From: Bacteroidales bacterium
Lineage (GTDB): Bacteria > Bacteroidota > Bacteroidia > Bacteroidales > UBA932
Direction: 5' to 3'
Assembly (NCBI GenBank): GCA_017615445.1
Contig: JAGAAD010000041.1
Coordinates: 1 to 12,356 of the forward strand
Length of the DNA: 12,356 nt
Positions 1 to 9,055 of this stretch are shown here, in pieces. Under the pieces are notes generated by a model. It had not been told where the DNA came from and ran no database searches. It worked only from the letters and a program-made list of their open reading frames with translations. The first letter of the stretch is position 1; every line of letters begins with the position of its first letter. The translations under genes and the position numbers were made by a program.

Positions 1-602
1 GCGCGGCCTTCTTCAGTCTCGTTGTCTGCAACGGGCTTGTTGAAGGAAAGACCCTGGGCATAGAGGTGGTTGGGATCCATACCGTCCTTCTTGAGCTCCT
101 TCTTCACAGCGTCTGCCCTCTTCTGGGAGACCTTCTCGTTGGCCTCTGCGGTGCCGACATTGTCGGTGTGGCCGAGGATGGTGATGTCCGCGTTAGAGCC
201 GAGATCTGCGAGAACAGTTGCGAACTGCTTGAGGGACTCCTTGGACTCTGCGCTAAGCTCGGAAGAGTTGAAATCGAAGAGAATTCCGCTGGCGAAGGTG
301 ACCTTGATAGCCTCGAAGCCGTTGGCGTCGGTGATGGTCTCGATCTTGGCAGCCTCGATCTTCTCGAGTTCCTTTGCCTTCTTGTCCATGACAGCGCCGA
401 TTGCGGTGCCGGTGGCAGCACCCGCTGCGCCGCCGATAGCTGCTCCCTTCAGAGCGCCCTCGGAATCACCGGTGATGAGGTAGCCGATACCTGCACCCAC
501 TGCTGCGCCGCCGACAGCACCTGCGAAGAGACCCTTAAGAGTTGCACAAGACGGTGCGAGCAACATGGCTGCAGCCGCCACTACGAGTAAAGTTTTCTTC
601 AT
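1..602 (-). CDS. OmpA-family lipoprotein with glycine-zipper segment (partial, C-terminus off the left edge)
   Basis: The minus-strand ATG is at 602 and the frame stays open to position 1, giving 200 codons without a stop. Residues 1-18 form a lipoprotein-type signal (positive MKK start, hydrophobic core, then APSC), so Cys19 is the likely lipidated residue; the lipobox is loose, as often seen in Bacteroidota. Residues 28-71 are a Gly/Ala-rich double glycine zipper. From about residue 99 comes an OmpA C-terminal peptidoglycan-binding domain: FDFNSSEL near 109-116, GHTDNVG at 144-150, and a QKRADAV helix at 160-166. The frame breaks off just where the family's NRRV motif is expected, so perhaps 15-40 residues are missing. 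By family, the protein would tie the outer membrane to peptidoglycan. It lies 37 nt after metG on the same strand and could be read through from it or have its own AT-rich promoter. Confident in family; the specific role is unknown. Confidence 0.9.
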   Translation of the reverse strand, partial: MKKTLLVVAAAAMLLAPSCATLKGLFAGAVGGAAVGAGIGYLITGDSEGALKGAAIGGAAGAATGTAIGAVMDKKAKELEKIEAAKIETITDANGFEAIKVTFASGILFDFNSSELSAESKESLKQFATVLADLGSNADITILGHTDNVGTAEANEKVSQKRADAVKKELKKDGMDPNHLYAQGLSFNKPVADNETEEGR

Positions 603-639
603 AATGTTTTGTGTATTAAAATGGTTAATAAAAAAGATG

Positions 640-2703
640 TTATCCTATCGTTGCTCCATTGACTAAAGCCTCTTCAGGGGAGACTATACGCATCTTGCCG
701 TCTCCCTGGCGGGCCATCAGAATCATTCCCTTCGACTCGATTCCGCGAATTACGCGCGGAGCCAGGTTCGCGAGTATGCAGATCTGCTTCCCCACCATCT
801 GCTCGGGGGTGTAGTACTCGGCGATGCCGCTCACTATCACCCTCTTGTCTATGCCGGTGTCTATCGTAAGCTTCAGGAGTTTGTCTGTCTTCGGCACGCG
901 CTCAGCCTCCAGGACGGTAGCCGTCCTGATGTCCATGGCCTCGAACTGATCGAAGGTAACCTCAGCCTTCTGGGGTTCCACATGCGCAGCAGCCTCGGCT
1001 GCCGCGGCCGCCTTCGCTGCCGCCTCGCGCTCTTCGCGGATGCGCGCCAGCCTGTCCAGCTGCGCCTGAATGGCATCATCCTCAATCTTCTCGAAGAGCA
1101 GCTCGGCCGCGCCGATCTGGTGGCCTGCGGGCAGGATGTCCGTCTTACCGAGCAGATCCCACTCGAGCGGTGAATCGATCATCTTGCGGAGCTTCTCTGC
1201 AGCAAACGGAGTGAAGGGCTCGAACGCAATCGCGAGGTCCGCGCATATCTGCAGGCAGACATTCAGGATAGTCCCTGTGCGGGCCATATCGGTCTTTGCA
1301 ACCTTCCAGGGCTCGGTGTCGGAGATGTATTTGTTGCCCACGCGGGCCATGCTCATAGCGTCTTTCAAAGCCTCGCGGAAACGGTAATTTTCAAGGTTCT
1401 TCTCCAGCGAAGCACGAAGAGCGGGAATCTCATCCAGAGCTTCCTTGTCTATCGCTTCAAGCGCGCCCAAAGCCGGCACCTTCCCCTCGAAATACTTATG
1501 GGTCAGAACCACTGCGCGGTTCACGAAGTTTCCGAAAATCGCCACCAGTTCCGAATTATTGCGGACCTGGAAGTCCTTCCAGCTGAAGTCGTTGTCCTTG
1601 GTCTCCGGAGCGTTGGCGGTCAGCACATAGCGGAGCACGTCCTGCTTTCCCGGGAAATCCTCCAGATATTCGTGAGCCCACACGGCCCAGCCGCGGGAGG
1701 TCGAGATCTTGTCGCCTTCCAGATTCAGAAACTCGTTCGAAGGGACGTTGTCCGGCAGAATATAACCGTCGCCATAGGCCTTCAACATCGAGGGGAAGAC
1801 TATGCAGTGAAACACGATGTTGTCCTTACCGATGAAATGCACGAGTTTAGTGTCCTCGCTCTTCCACCACTTCTCCCAGTCGTTCGGGAGCAGCTGCTTT
1901 GTGTTGCTGATATAGCCGATGGGGGCATCGAACCAGACATAGAGGACCTTGCCTTCCGCACCCTCCACGGGCACGGGCACGCCCCAATCCAGGTCACGGG
2001 TGACCGCACGGGGCTGCAGGCCGCCGTCCAGCCAGCTCTTCACCTGGCCGTAGACATTCGAGCGCCATTCTTTGTGGCCGTCCAGAATCCACTCGCGCAG
2101 CCACTGCTCGTAGTCCTGCAGGGGCAGATACCAGTGGGTGGTCTCCTTCTTGATAGGCTCGGCGCCGCTGAGCTTGCTCTTCGGGTTGATGAGCTCTTCC
2201 GGGCTGAGGGTGCTGCCGCACTTCTCGCACTGGTCGCCATAGGCATCCGGATTCCCGCACTTGGGGCAGGTGCCCACTATATAACGGTCTGCCAGGAAGG
2301 TCTTGGCCTCCGGGTCGTAGTACTGCTCGGTGGTCTTCGTGATGAACTTGCCGCTGTCGTAGAGCTTTTTGAAAAACTCCGAGGCGGTCTCTTCGTGGAT
2401 CTTGGACGAAGTGCGTCCGTAGACGTCGAAGTTGATTCCGAAGCCCTTGAAGGAATCGGAGATTATCTTATCGTATTTGTCCACTATATCCTGGGGGGAG
2501 CAGCCCTGCTGACGGGCCTTGATGGTGATGGGCACACCGTGTTCGTCGCTTCCGCACACGAAAAGCACGTCCTTACCCCGCATTCGCAGATAACGGACGT
2601 AGATGTCCGCAGGAACATAGACTCCTGCGAGGTGTCCGATGTGCACGGGGCCGTTTGCGTAGGGCAAGGCGGCAGTCACGAGTGTTCTTTTGTAGTTCTT
2701 CAT
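640..2703 (-). CDS. metG: Methionyl-tRNA synthetase with C-terminal tRNA-binding domain
   Basis: This 687-aa enzyme charges tRNA-Met with methionine in the cytoplasm, using ATP. The class I HIGH signature is at residues 21-24 and the KMSKS loop appears as KISTS at 332-336. A single zinc knuckle uses Cys146, Cys149, Cys159 and Cys162. A helical anticodon-binding domain follows, then a low-complexity Ala/Glu linker near 560-580, then an EMAPII/Arc1p-like tRNA-binding domain over the last ~105 residues ([28 protein letters not shown]). The length suits long MetRS forms with this appended domain. I chose the ATG at 2703 because [18 protein letters not shown] is where the family begins. The frame is open 61 codons further upstream, but that extension lies inside dnaG and is unlike MetRS. 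The ATG overlaps the dnaG stop as ATGA (4 nt), indicating translational coupling. Confidence 0.98.
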   Translation of the reverse strand: MKNYKRTLVTAALPYANGPVHIGHLAGVYVPADIYVRYLRMRGKDVLFVCGSDEHGVPITIKARQQGCSPQDIVDKYDKIISDSFKGFGINFDVYGRTSSKIHEETASEFFKKLYDSGKFITKTTEQYYDPEAKTFLADRYIVGTCPKCGNPDAYGDQCEKCGSTLSPEELINPKSKLSGAEPIKKETTHWYLPLQDYEQWLREWILDGHKEWRSNVYGQVKSWLDGGLQPRAVTRDLDWGVPVPVEGAEGKVLYVWFDAPIGYISNTKQLLPNDWEKWWKSEDTKLVHFIGKDNIVFHCIVFPSMLKAYGDGYILPDNVPSNEFLNLEGDKISTSRGWAVWAHEYLEDFPGKQDVLRYVLTANAPETKDNDFSWKDFQVRNNSELVAIFGNFVNRAVVLTHKYFEGKVPALGALEAIDKEALDEIPALRASLEKNLENYRFREALKDAMSMARVGNKYISDTEPWKVAKTDMARTGTILNVCLQICADLAIAFEPFTPFAAEKLRKMIDSPLEWDLLGKTDILPAGHQIGAAELLFEKIEDDAIQAQLDRLARIREEREAAAKAAAAAEAAAHVEPQKAEVTFDQFEAMDIRTATVLEAERVPKTDKLLKLTIDTGIDKRVIVSGIAEYYTPEQMVGKQICILANLAPRVIRGIESKGMILMARQGDGKMRIVSPEEALVNGATIG

Positions 2704-4679
2704 TTCTTTATCTTCTTGCTGAGTTCCCTCTGGAACTTCTGAAACTTCACAAGCGCCTGCATTATCTTCAGCTGCTCGGCGGAGTCTGAGGACTTCGCGA
2801 GCGAATCTTTCAGGAAATCTATTCTCATCTGCACGCGGCGCTCTGCGTACATAAGAATCGTTTTCGGCACATAGTTCACAAGCCACGATTCCACACTCAT
2901 CATGGAATCGTTGAAATTCTGCACCGTAATCTGGTATTTTTCAAACGACAGCTCGGATGTGACCCTGACTATGTCCTGATCCTGGCTGCCAAGGAGCCTG
3001 CGGATGATAGTGTCCTGATCCAGACCGTCGCAATAGGCGTCCACAAACGCGTCGTAGGTCTTGCGGTAGACCGAGTTCTGAAGGCCTTCCTCCTCAATCG
3101 CGCCGCGGATGAAATCAGTGACATTCGAAACTTCCTCAGTGTAGTACTCCGAATCAGTCTCGAAGTTCATCGGGCGGTCGCCGTAGCGAAGAAGGAAGCT
3201 GAGGATGTCCGCCTCGAGCGGCGCCAGAAGCTTGTTCTCGAAAGTCAGCTCGTGCGGGCCCACCGGCATGAACTCGGGCGCTTCAGCCTCATCGACCGGG
3301 GCCATCTCCTGCAGACCCTCGTCGGCCGAACGGGCTGCGCGGCGGGCTTCCCTCTCGCGGGCCTTGTCCTCGTCTTCCATGCGCTGCTTGCGCGTCTTCA
3401 CGATGCGGTCGAACACTATCTGCGCCTCAATCCCGAACTTCGCGGCCGTCTCCTGGACATAGACCGAGCGCTGGACGGCGTCCGGAATGAGGGCTATCGT
3501 GTCAGCGATGTCGTTGATCAGGCCGGACTTCTTGTAAGGGTCGCCGGCGGCCTCGCGCAGCAGCAGGTCCGTCTTGAACGAGATGAAATCACGCTCGTTC
3601 GCGGCGATATAATCCTGCACCTCCTGCAAGCTGTGCTTACGGCCGAAGCTGTCCGGGTCCTCGCCGTCAGGCAGCAGCACGATTCGCACGTTCATGCCCT
3701 CGGGCAGCGCCAGGGCCGTGCCCTTCTCGGCGGCATGGATTCCGGCGGCATCGCCGTCGTACATGATCGTGACGTTGCTGGTGAAACGGTGGATCAGGCG
3801 CACCTGCTCGGCCGTCAGGGCCGTTCCGCAGCTGGCCACCACGTTCAGGACGCCCAGCTGCTGAAGGGTGATCACGTCCACATTGCCCTCGACCAGGATG
3901 CACTTATCCTGGCGGGATATCTCCGATTTGGCGAAGTAGATTCCCAGCAGGGCCTTGCTCTTCGTGTAGATCTCCGTCTCCGGCGAGTTAACGTATTTGG
4001 CGGGGTTGTCGCTCTTGAGCGTCCTGCCCGAGAAGGCGATGACGCGGCCGGCCAGGGAGTGGATCGGGAACATCACGCGCTCGCGGAAGCGGTCCGAAAG
4101 CGAGCCGTCCTCATGCTGCACGGTCAGGCCGGCCGCGATGAGGTACTCGGGCTTGTAACCCGCCGCGATTGCGGCGTCGGTCAGGGCCGAACGTGCGGAC
4201 GGAGCCCAACCGAGGCCCCATTTCGCAATAGTCTCGTCTTCGATTCCGCGGGTGTGGTAATATGCCAGGCCCACATTCTTTCCCTCCTGGGTCTGCAACT
4301 GCTCATTGAAGAACTTGTGCGCGAATTCGCTCGCGAGCATCACGCTCTCACGGCGCTGGCGGTTCGCGATTTCCTCGGCGGACATCTCCTCCTCCTGCAC
4401 CTCGATATGGTACTTCTGGGCGAGATAGCGCAGGGCAGCGGGATAGTCCATATGCTCATAGTCCATCAGGAAACGCACGGAATCGCCGGCCTTGCCGCAG
4501 CCGAAGCATTTGTAGATACCCTTCGAAGGAGTCACATAGAAGGAAGGCGTCTTTTCGTTGTGGAAAGGACAGCAAGCCACCAGGCTGGCTCCGCGCCTCT
4601 TGAGGGACACGAAGTCGCCGACGACCTCTTCCACACGGGCCGTCTCAAGGATTAGGTTTACTGTCTCCTGGGGAATCAT
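2700..4679 (-). CDS. dnaG: DNA primase
   Basis: This 659-aa primase makes the short RNA primers for the lagging strand at the replication fork. The N-terminal CHC2 zinc domain has Cys37, His40, Cys58 and Cys61 within [11 protein letters not shown] and KCFGCG. The RNA polymerase core follows, with the Toprim acidic residues at Glu264 (VEGNVDV) and Asp308/Asp310 (MYDGDAAG). The family more often has EGYxD, so Asn266 is a small variation. An acidic linker near residues 425-460 leads to a helical C-terminal domain (about 480-659) that in this family contacts the DnaB helicase; that part is assigned by position and helicity only. The ATG at 4679 begins 1 nt after the recQ stop, and [20 protein letters not shown] is the expected family N-terminus. 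Its stop overlaps the metG start. No individual promoter is visible, so expression probably depends on the upstream operon. Confidence 0.98.
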   Translation of the reverse strand: MIPQETVNLILETARVEEVVGDFVSLKRRGASLVACCPFHNEKTPSFYVTPSKGIYKCFGCGKAGDSVRFLMDYEHMDYPAALRYLAQKYHIEVQEEEMSAEEIANRQRRESVMLASEFAHKFFNEQLQTQEGKNVGLAYYHTRGIEDETIAKWGLGWAPSARSALTDAAIAAGYKPEYLIAAGLTVQHEDGSLSDRFRERVMFPIHSLAGRVIAFSGRTLKSDNPAKYVNSPETEIYTKSKALLGIYFAKSEISRQDKCILVEGNVDVITLQQLGVLNVVASCGTALTAEQVRLIHRFTSNVTIMYDGDAAGIHAAEKGTALALPEGMNVRIVLLPDGEDPDSFGRKHSLQEVQDYIAANERDFISFKTDLLLREAAGDPYKKSGLINDIADTIALIPDAVQRSVYVQETAAKFGIEAQIVFDRIVKTRKQRMEDEDKAREREARRAARSADEGLQEMAPVDEAEAPEFMPVGPHELTFENKLLAPLEADILSFLLRYGDRPMNFETDSEYYTEEVSNVTDFIRGAIEEEGLQNSVYRKTYDAFVDAYCDGLDQDTIIRRLLGSQDQDIVRVTSELSFEKYQITVQNFNDSMMSVESWLVNYVPKTILMYAERRVQMRIDFLKDSLAKSSDSAEQLKIMQALVKFQKFQRELSKKIKK

Positions 4680-4680
4680 C

Positions 4681-6897
4681 CTATGACGCTACTTCACAAA
4701 TGAATTTAATACGTGTGAGGCGGATCTCCATCTCGGAATAGTCGTTCTCGAGGGCGCGGATCGCGTCGTCCAGCGAATCCGAAGCGGCTTCGTGGCGGAA
4801 ATAATCCATCAGCTCTGCCACCACATCGGGCTCCACCTCCTGGTTTACGTAGTAATTAATATTTAGTTTAGTTCCTGCGGAAACGATGGTCTCCACCTCC
4901 GTCAGCAGGTCGCACATAGGCATATCCAGCCCCTTGGCGATGTCGTCGAAAGGCAGACGCCTGTCGATCATTCCGATTATCTGGATCTTCACCGCGGACT
5001 TGCTTGCAGTGCTCTTGACTATCAGGTCCTGCGGGCGTTCTATCTCGTTCTCCTCAACGTATTTCGCGATGAGTTCGATGAACGGCTGACCGTATTTCTT
5101 CGCTTTTCCTTCGCCCACTCCCTGGCAGTTCTTTAGTTCCTCCAGGGTAATGGGATAGAGTATGCTCATATCATCCAGCGCAGGGTCGCCGAACAGAATC
5201 CACGGCTGGAGGTCCAGCTTGTGGGCCATGTCCTTACGGAGGTCCTTGAGCATGGCGAGCAGCACGGGGTCTCCCCCGCCGCCCTTCATCGCCGCGGCGT
5301 TTGCCGCTGCGTCTTCGTCGTCTTCTTCATCGTCCAGCGAGCCGTCTCCGGTGAAGACGCGGTCCTCAACGAGGTTCAGCTGCCATGGATTCTCGAGGAA
5401 CTGCTTTCCGAGCGGGGTGACGAAGATGAGGCCATAGGTCTCGATTTCCTTGTCCAGCAGGTGCATAATGAGGCCCTGGTGGATGACGGTAGCCCAGAAC
5501 TTTTCGGTGTGGTCGTCTCCGGCGCCGAAGTATTGGATCTTGTCGTGGTTATAGCTCTTGACAAGGGCGGTGTCGTTGCCGGACAGAATTGCGGCGAGAT
5601 GCTCGAGCTTGAAGTGCTCCTTGAGCGAGAGGATGAGCTTGATGACGAGCTTCATCTCCGCACGGCCGTCGAAGACCTTGCGAGGATGCAGGCAGTTGTC
5701 GCAGAGGCCGCAGTTATCGTTCGGATAGTCCTCGCCGAAATAGCCCAGCAGGAGCCTTCTGCGGCAGTCGCTGGATTCGGCATAGGCCACCACTTCGTTC
5801 AGGAGCTGCTTGTTGATTTCCTGCTCGGACACGGGCTTGCCGCGCATGAACTTCTCCAGCTTCTGAATGTCTTTGTAGCTGTAGTACGTGATGCAGAGAC
5901 CTTCTCCGCCGTCGCGGCCTGCGCGGCCGGTTTCCTGGTAGTAGCTCTCCACGCTCTTCGGGATGTCGTAGTGGATGACGAACCGGATGTCCGGCTTGTC
6001 GATTCCCATTCCGAAGGCGATGGTCGCCACTATGACATTGACGTCTTCCATCAGGAACTTGTCCTGATTCTCGGCGCGGACCTTGGCGTCCAGGCCGGCG
6101 TGGTAAGGCAGGGCCTTGATGCCGTTGATCTGCAGGAACTCCGCCATCTCCTCCACCTTCCTGCGGCTGAGGCAATAGACTATTCCGGACTTTCCGGGAT
6201 GCTGGCGGATGAAACGAACTATGTCCTTGTCCGCGTCCACCTTGTCGCGCACCTCATAATACAGGTTCGGGCGGTTGAAGGAAGACTTATAGACCACGGC
6301 GTCCGGGATTGCAAGCGTCTTGAGGATGTCGCTCTGCACCTTCGGGGTGGCGGTGGCGGTCAGAGCTATTATCGGCGCACGGCCTATCGTGTCCACAATC
6401 GGGCGGATGCGGCGGTACTCCGGCCGGAAGTCGTGCCCCCACTCGGAGATACAGTGCGCTTCGTCCACCGCGTAGAACGAGATCTTGATGGTCCTCAGGA
6501 ACGCCACATTCTCGCCCTTGGTAAGCGATTCGGGCGCGACATAGAGGATCTTGGTTTTACCTTCTTTAATGTCGTTCTTGACCTCTTCTATCTGAGGGCG
6601 CGTAAGAGACGAATTGAGGAAGTGCGCTATGCTTTCGTTACCGGACACGAAGCCCCTGATTGCATCCACCTGATTCTTCATCAGGGCGATCAGAGGGGAA
6701 ATCACTATCGCGGTACCGTCCATCAGCAGCGCGGGCAATTGGTAACACAGGGACTTGCCGCCGCCCGTGGGCATTAGCACGAAACAGTCCTTTCCGTCCG
6801 TCAGGTCTTTGATGATCTCTTCCTGATCACCTTTGAACCCGTCGTAACCGAAGAACTCTTTGAGAGTCTTGCGAATGTCTGCTGATGTGACTGACAT
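4681..6897 (-). CDS. recQ: ATP-dependent DNA helicase RecQ
   Basis: This 738-aa superfamily 2 helicase unwinds DNA 3' to 5' in recombination and stalled-fork repair. Motif 0 is FKGDQ at 21-25, where most RecQs have FRPGQ or FRxxQ; Gln25 is kept. Walker A is PTGGGKS at 43-49, the DEAH box is at 145-148 with the aromatic-rich loop HCISEWGHDFRPEY right after it, TATAT is at 180-184, and motif VI is QETGRAGRDG at 321-330. The RecQ zinc ligands are Cys378, Cys396, Cys399 and Cys402, followed by a winged-helix region. A very acidic, Ala/Gly-rich linker near 515-540 precedes an HRDC domain (roughly 545-615). The last ~100 residues look like the helix-turn-helix C-terminal domain found in many Bacteroidota RecQs. 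The gene starts 5 nt after the DUF1015 stop and ends 1 nt before dnaG, so it is mid-operon. Confidence 0.97.
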   Translation of the reverse strand: MSVTSADIRKTLKEFFGYDGFKGDQEEIIKDLTDGKDCFVLMPTGGGKSLCYQLPALLMDGTAIVISPLIALMKNQVDAIRGFVSGNESIAHFLNSSLTRPQIEEVKNDIKEGKTKILYVAPESLTKGENVAFLRTIKISFYAVDEAHCISEWGHDFRPEYRRIRPIVDTIGRAPIIALTATATPKVQSDILKTLAIPDAVVYKSSFNRPNLYYEVRDKVDADKDIVRFIRQHPGKSGIVYCLSRRKVEEMAEFLQINGIKALPYHAGLDAKVRAENQDKFLMEDVNVIVATIAFGMGIDKPDIRFVIHYDIPKSVESYYQETGRAGRDGGEGLCITYYSYKDIQKLEKFMRGKPVSEQEINKQLLNEVVAYAESSDCRRRLLLGYFGEDYPNDNCGLCDNCLHPRKVFDGRAEMKLVIKLILSLKEHFKLEHLAAILSGNDTALVKSYNHDKIQYFGAGDDHTEKFWATVIHQGLIMHLLDKEIETYGLIFVTPLGKQFLENPWQLNLVEDRVFTGDGSLDDEEDDEDAAANAAAMKGGGGDPVLLAMLKDLRKDMAHKLDLQPWILFGDPALDDMSILYPITLEELKNCQGVGEGKAKKYGQPFIELIAKYVEENEIERPQDLIVKSTASKSAVKIQIIGMIDRRLPFDDIAKGLDMPMCDLLTEVETIVSAGTKLNINYYVNQEVEPDVVAELMDYFRHEAASDSLDDAIRALENDYSEMEIRLTRIKFICEVAS

Positions 6898-6902
6898 ATT
6901 AC

Positions 6903-8138
6903 TTAAAATGTGTGAATTGCGAGACCGGATCTGAGCTTGGGCTCAAACCAGGTGGTCTTCGGAGGCATTATGTTTCCGCTGTCCGCGATGTCCGTGATCT
7001 GTTTCATGCTCACGGGATAGAGCGCGAAAGCTATCTTCATCTCACCGCTGTCCACCCTTCTCTTCAGTTCGCCGAGGCCCCTGATGCCTCCCACGAAATC
7101 GATCCTGGAATCCGTCCTGAGGTCCTTGATTCCGAAGACAGGTCCGAGGACTCTGCTAGAGAGAATCGTGACATCCAGAACGCCGATGGGGTCGTTGTTG
7201 TCGTACGTTCCGGGGCGGGCCCTGAGCTGATACCACTTTCCCTCCAGATACATTGAGAAGGTGTGAAGTTCGTCCGGAACGTAAATCTCCGTTCCCTGGC
7301 AGGTGACATCGAAGGTCTCGCCGAGGATGCCGATCACCTGGGTAGGGGTCAGGCCGTTAAGGTCTTTCAGCACGCGGTTGTAGTCCAACACCTTCAGCTG
7401 GTCCTCCGGGAAACACACAGCCATGAAGTAGTTGTACTCTTCTTCGCCGGTGTGGTTCGGATTCTTCTTGGCGCGTTCTGCTCCCACTCGGGCCGCCGCC
7501 GCACTGCGGTGGTGTCCGTCGGCGATGTAGAACGCGTCTATCTTATTGGTGAAGAGCTCGGTGATCTTCGCGATTAGTGCATCGTCGTCTATCACCCAGA
7601 ATTCGTGACCGAAATTGTTCTCGTCCGTGAACTTGTACTCCGAAGGCTTCTTCACGGTCTCTGCGATAATGTCCTCCAGCTCCTGCTGGTGCTTGAAGGC
7701 GAAGAACACGGGCTCGATATTCGCGCTCTGGATTTCGACGTGCTTCATGCGGTCGTCTTCCTTGTCTTTGCGGGTGAGCTCGTGCTTCTTGATGCGGCCT
7801 TCCACATAGTCCGCCGAGTTCGCGCAGAGGACATAGCCGTACTGGGTGCGGCTGCCCATGGTCTGGGCATAGATGTAGTAGCAAGGCTTGGCGTCGCGGA
7901 CGAGCCAGCCTTTCTCCTGCCATTTCTTGAAGTTCTCCACCGCCTTGGCATAGACCTTCGGATCATGCTCTTCCGGCATGGGATCGAAGTCTATCTCAGG
8001 CTTTGTGATATGAAGGAGCGATTTCTCTCCCGCCATCTTGCGGGCCTCCTCGGAATCGAGGACGTCGTACGGCGGAGCTGCAACTTCTGTTACGAGATTT
8101 CTGGGCGGGCGCACTGCCGCGAAGGGTCTTACTTTCAT
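6903..8138 (-). CDS. DUF1015 family protein of the serine operon
   Basis: I recognise this 411-aa protein as DUF1015. It begins MKVRPFAAVRPP and has the family's APPYDVL at 21-27, LLHITKPEID at 41-50, the KKHELTRKDKEDDR block at 117-130, NIEPVF at 140-145 and the hallmark ADGHHR at 206-211. It looks cytosolic: there is no signal peptide or membrane segment. No activity is assigned to the family with confidence. Its start overlaps the serA stop as ATGA, and serC lies just upstream, so a role in phosphoserine or serine metabolism is a reasonable inference. The D-G-H-H-R loop resembles the phosphate-binding loop of ParB/sulfiredoxin-fold enzymes, a group that includes an archaeal serine kinase. 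That resemblance is by eye only, and no phosphatase signature such as DxDxT is present. The family call is strong; the function is open. Confidence 0.93.
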   Translation of the reverse strand: MKVRPFAAVRPPRNLVTEVAAPPYDVLDSEEARKMAGEKSLLHITKPEIDFDPMPEEHDPKVYAKAVENFKKWQEKGWLVRDAKPCYYIYAQTMGSRTQYGYVLCANSADYVEGRIKKHELTRKDKEDDRMKHVEIQSANIEPVFFAFKHQQELEDIIAETVKKPSEYKFTDENNFGHEFWVIDDDALIAKITELFTNKIDAFYIADGHHRSAAAARVGAERAKKNPNHTGEEEYNYFMAVCFPEDQLKVLDYNRVLKDLNGLTPTQVIGILGETFDVTCQGTEIYVPDELHTFSMYLEGKWYQLRARPGTYDNNDPIGVLDVTILSSRVLGPVFGIKDLRTDSRIDFVGGIRGLGELKRRVDSGEMKIAFALYPVSMKQITDIADSGNIMPPKTTWFEPKLRSGLAIHTF

Positions 8139-9055
8139 TTGTTAACCTGGAATTTGACGTTTCCTGTTGCGAAATAATCTGCTATCTGACGTGCTGCCGC
8201 AAGGCCGGCATTGATATTGGCTTCCGCGGTCTGCGCACCCATTTTCTTCGGGGTGGCGAAGACGCGCAGGCCGAACTTCTCCTGCAGCGCGGCGAGATTG
8301 TCCGGCGCCACGTCCGTAACATACTTGAGGTCCGGACGGTCCTCCAGCGCCTTCTCGAGACCGGCCTCGTCTATGACTTCCTTTCGGGCTGTGTTCACGA
8401 GGGTCGCGCCCTTGGGCATCTTGGTGATGAGGTCGTAGTTGATGCTGCCTATCGTGCTCGGGAGTGCGGGTATATGCAGGCTGAGGTAATCGCTGCCGGT
8501 GTACAGTTCATCCAGCGTGTGCACGGGCTCGGCTCCGCCTGCGAGGATCTGCTCGTCCGTGAGGAACGGGTCGAGGGCCTTGACCTTCATTCCGAGGGCC
8601 TTGGCCTTCGCGCCCACCAGACGGCCTACGTTTCCGAATGCCTGGATTCCGAGCGTCTTGCCCTGAACCTCCGAGCCGGTGGCGGGAGTGAACTGCGTCC
8701 TCGCCATGAATATCATCATCGCGATCGCGAGCTCGGCCACAGCGTTCGAGTTCTGGCCCGGGGTGTTCATGACCACCACGCCGGCTTTCGTCGCTGCTTC
8801 GAGGTCCACATTGTCATAGCCGGCGCCTGCGCGCACCACTATCTTCAGCTTCGGGGCGGCCGCGATTACCTCGGCGGTCACCTTGTCCGAGCGGATGATG
8901 ATGGCCTCGACGTCCTTGACGGCCGCGACGAAATCCGCCTGCTCGGCATATTTTTCAAGTTTCACCACCTCATGGCCTGCCGCCGTGAGGATATCCGTGA
9001 TGCCGCTCACCGCCGCTGCGGCGAAGGGCTTCTGGGTTGCAAGAAGGACTTTCAT
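8135..9055 (-). CDS. serA: D-3-phosphoglycerate dehydrogenase, short Lys-type form without ACT domain
   Basis: This 306-aa enzyme oxidises 3-phosphoglycerate to 3-phosphohydroxypyruvate with NAD, the first step of serine synthesis. The substrate-side signature RAGAGYDNVD is at 75-84 and NTPGQNSNAVAEL at 97-109. The dinucleotide-binding turn is GIQAFGNVG (136-144), and Asp162 sits where the NAD ribose is usually bound. Catalytic Arg224 is kept in VNTARKEVID. The usual catalytic His of TPHIG is absent: the sequence reads TPKKMGAQT (268-276), placing Lys270/Lys271 there. The acidic partner usually found in DVFxxEP is also not obvious (DVAPDN). This matches the type III phosphoglycerate dehydrogenases in which a lysine acts in catalysis, described in Entamoeba, and the form usual in Bacteroides. 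With no ACT or ASB domain, feedback inhibition by serine through those domains is unlikely. Its ATG shares one base with the serC stop (TAATG). Confidence 0.96.
   Translation of the reverse strand: MKVLLATQKPFAAAAVSGITDILTAAGHEVVKLEKYAEQADFVAAVKDVEAIIIRSDKVTAEVIAAAPKLKIVVRAGAGYDNVDLEAATKAGVVVMNTPGQNSNAVAELAIAMMIFMARTQFTPATGSEVQGKTLGIQAFGNVGRLVGAKAKALGMKVKALDPFLTDEQILAGGAEPVHTLDELYTGSDYLSLHIPALPSTIGSINYDLITKMPKGATLVNTARKEVIDEAGLEKALEDRPDLKYVTDVAPDNLAALQEKFGLRVFATPKKMGAQTAEANINAGLAAARQIADYFATGNVKFQVNK

Noticed and set aside
1498..2742. A 414-codon plus-strand reading frame opposite metG
   Set aside because: It is antisense to a fully intact MetRS. Its Leu/Val/Gly/His-rich composition is that of a complementary-strand shadow in GC-rich DNA, and no motif is recognisable.
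2704..2886. A 61-codon N-terminal extension of metG that is open in frame
   Set aside because: It lies wholly within the dnaG coding region, has no similarity to MetRS, and the ATG at 2703 gives the standard MetRS N-terminus with an ATGA coupling.
3252..4655. A 467-codon plus-strand reading frame opposite dnaG
   Set aside because: It is the complement of an intact primase with low-complexity, family-less translation, so a compositional shadow.
5221..6777. A 518-codon plus-strand reading frame opposite recQ
   Set aside because: The whole span is explained by RecQ with all helicase motifs, and the antisense translation shows no domain.
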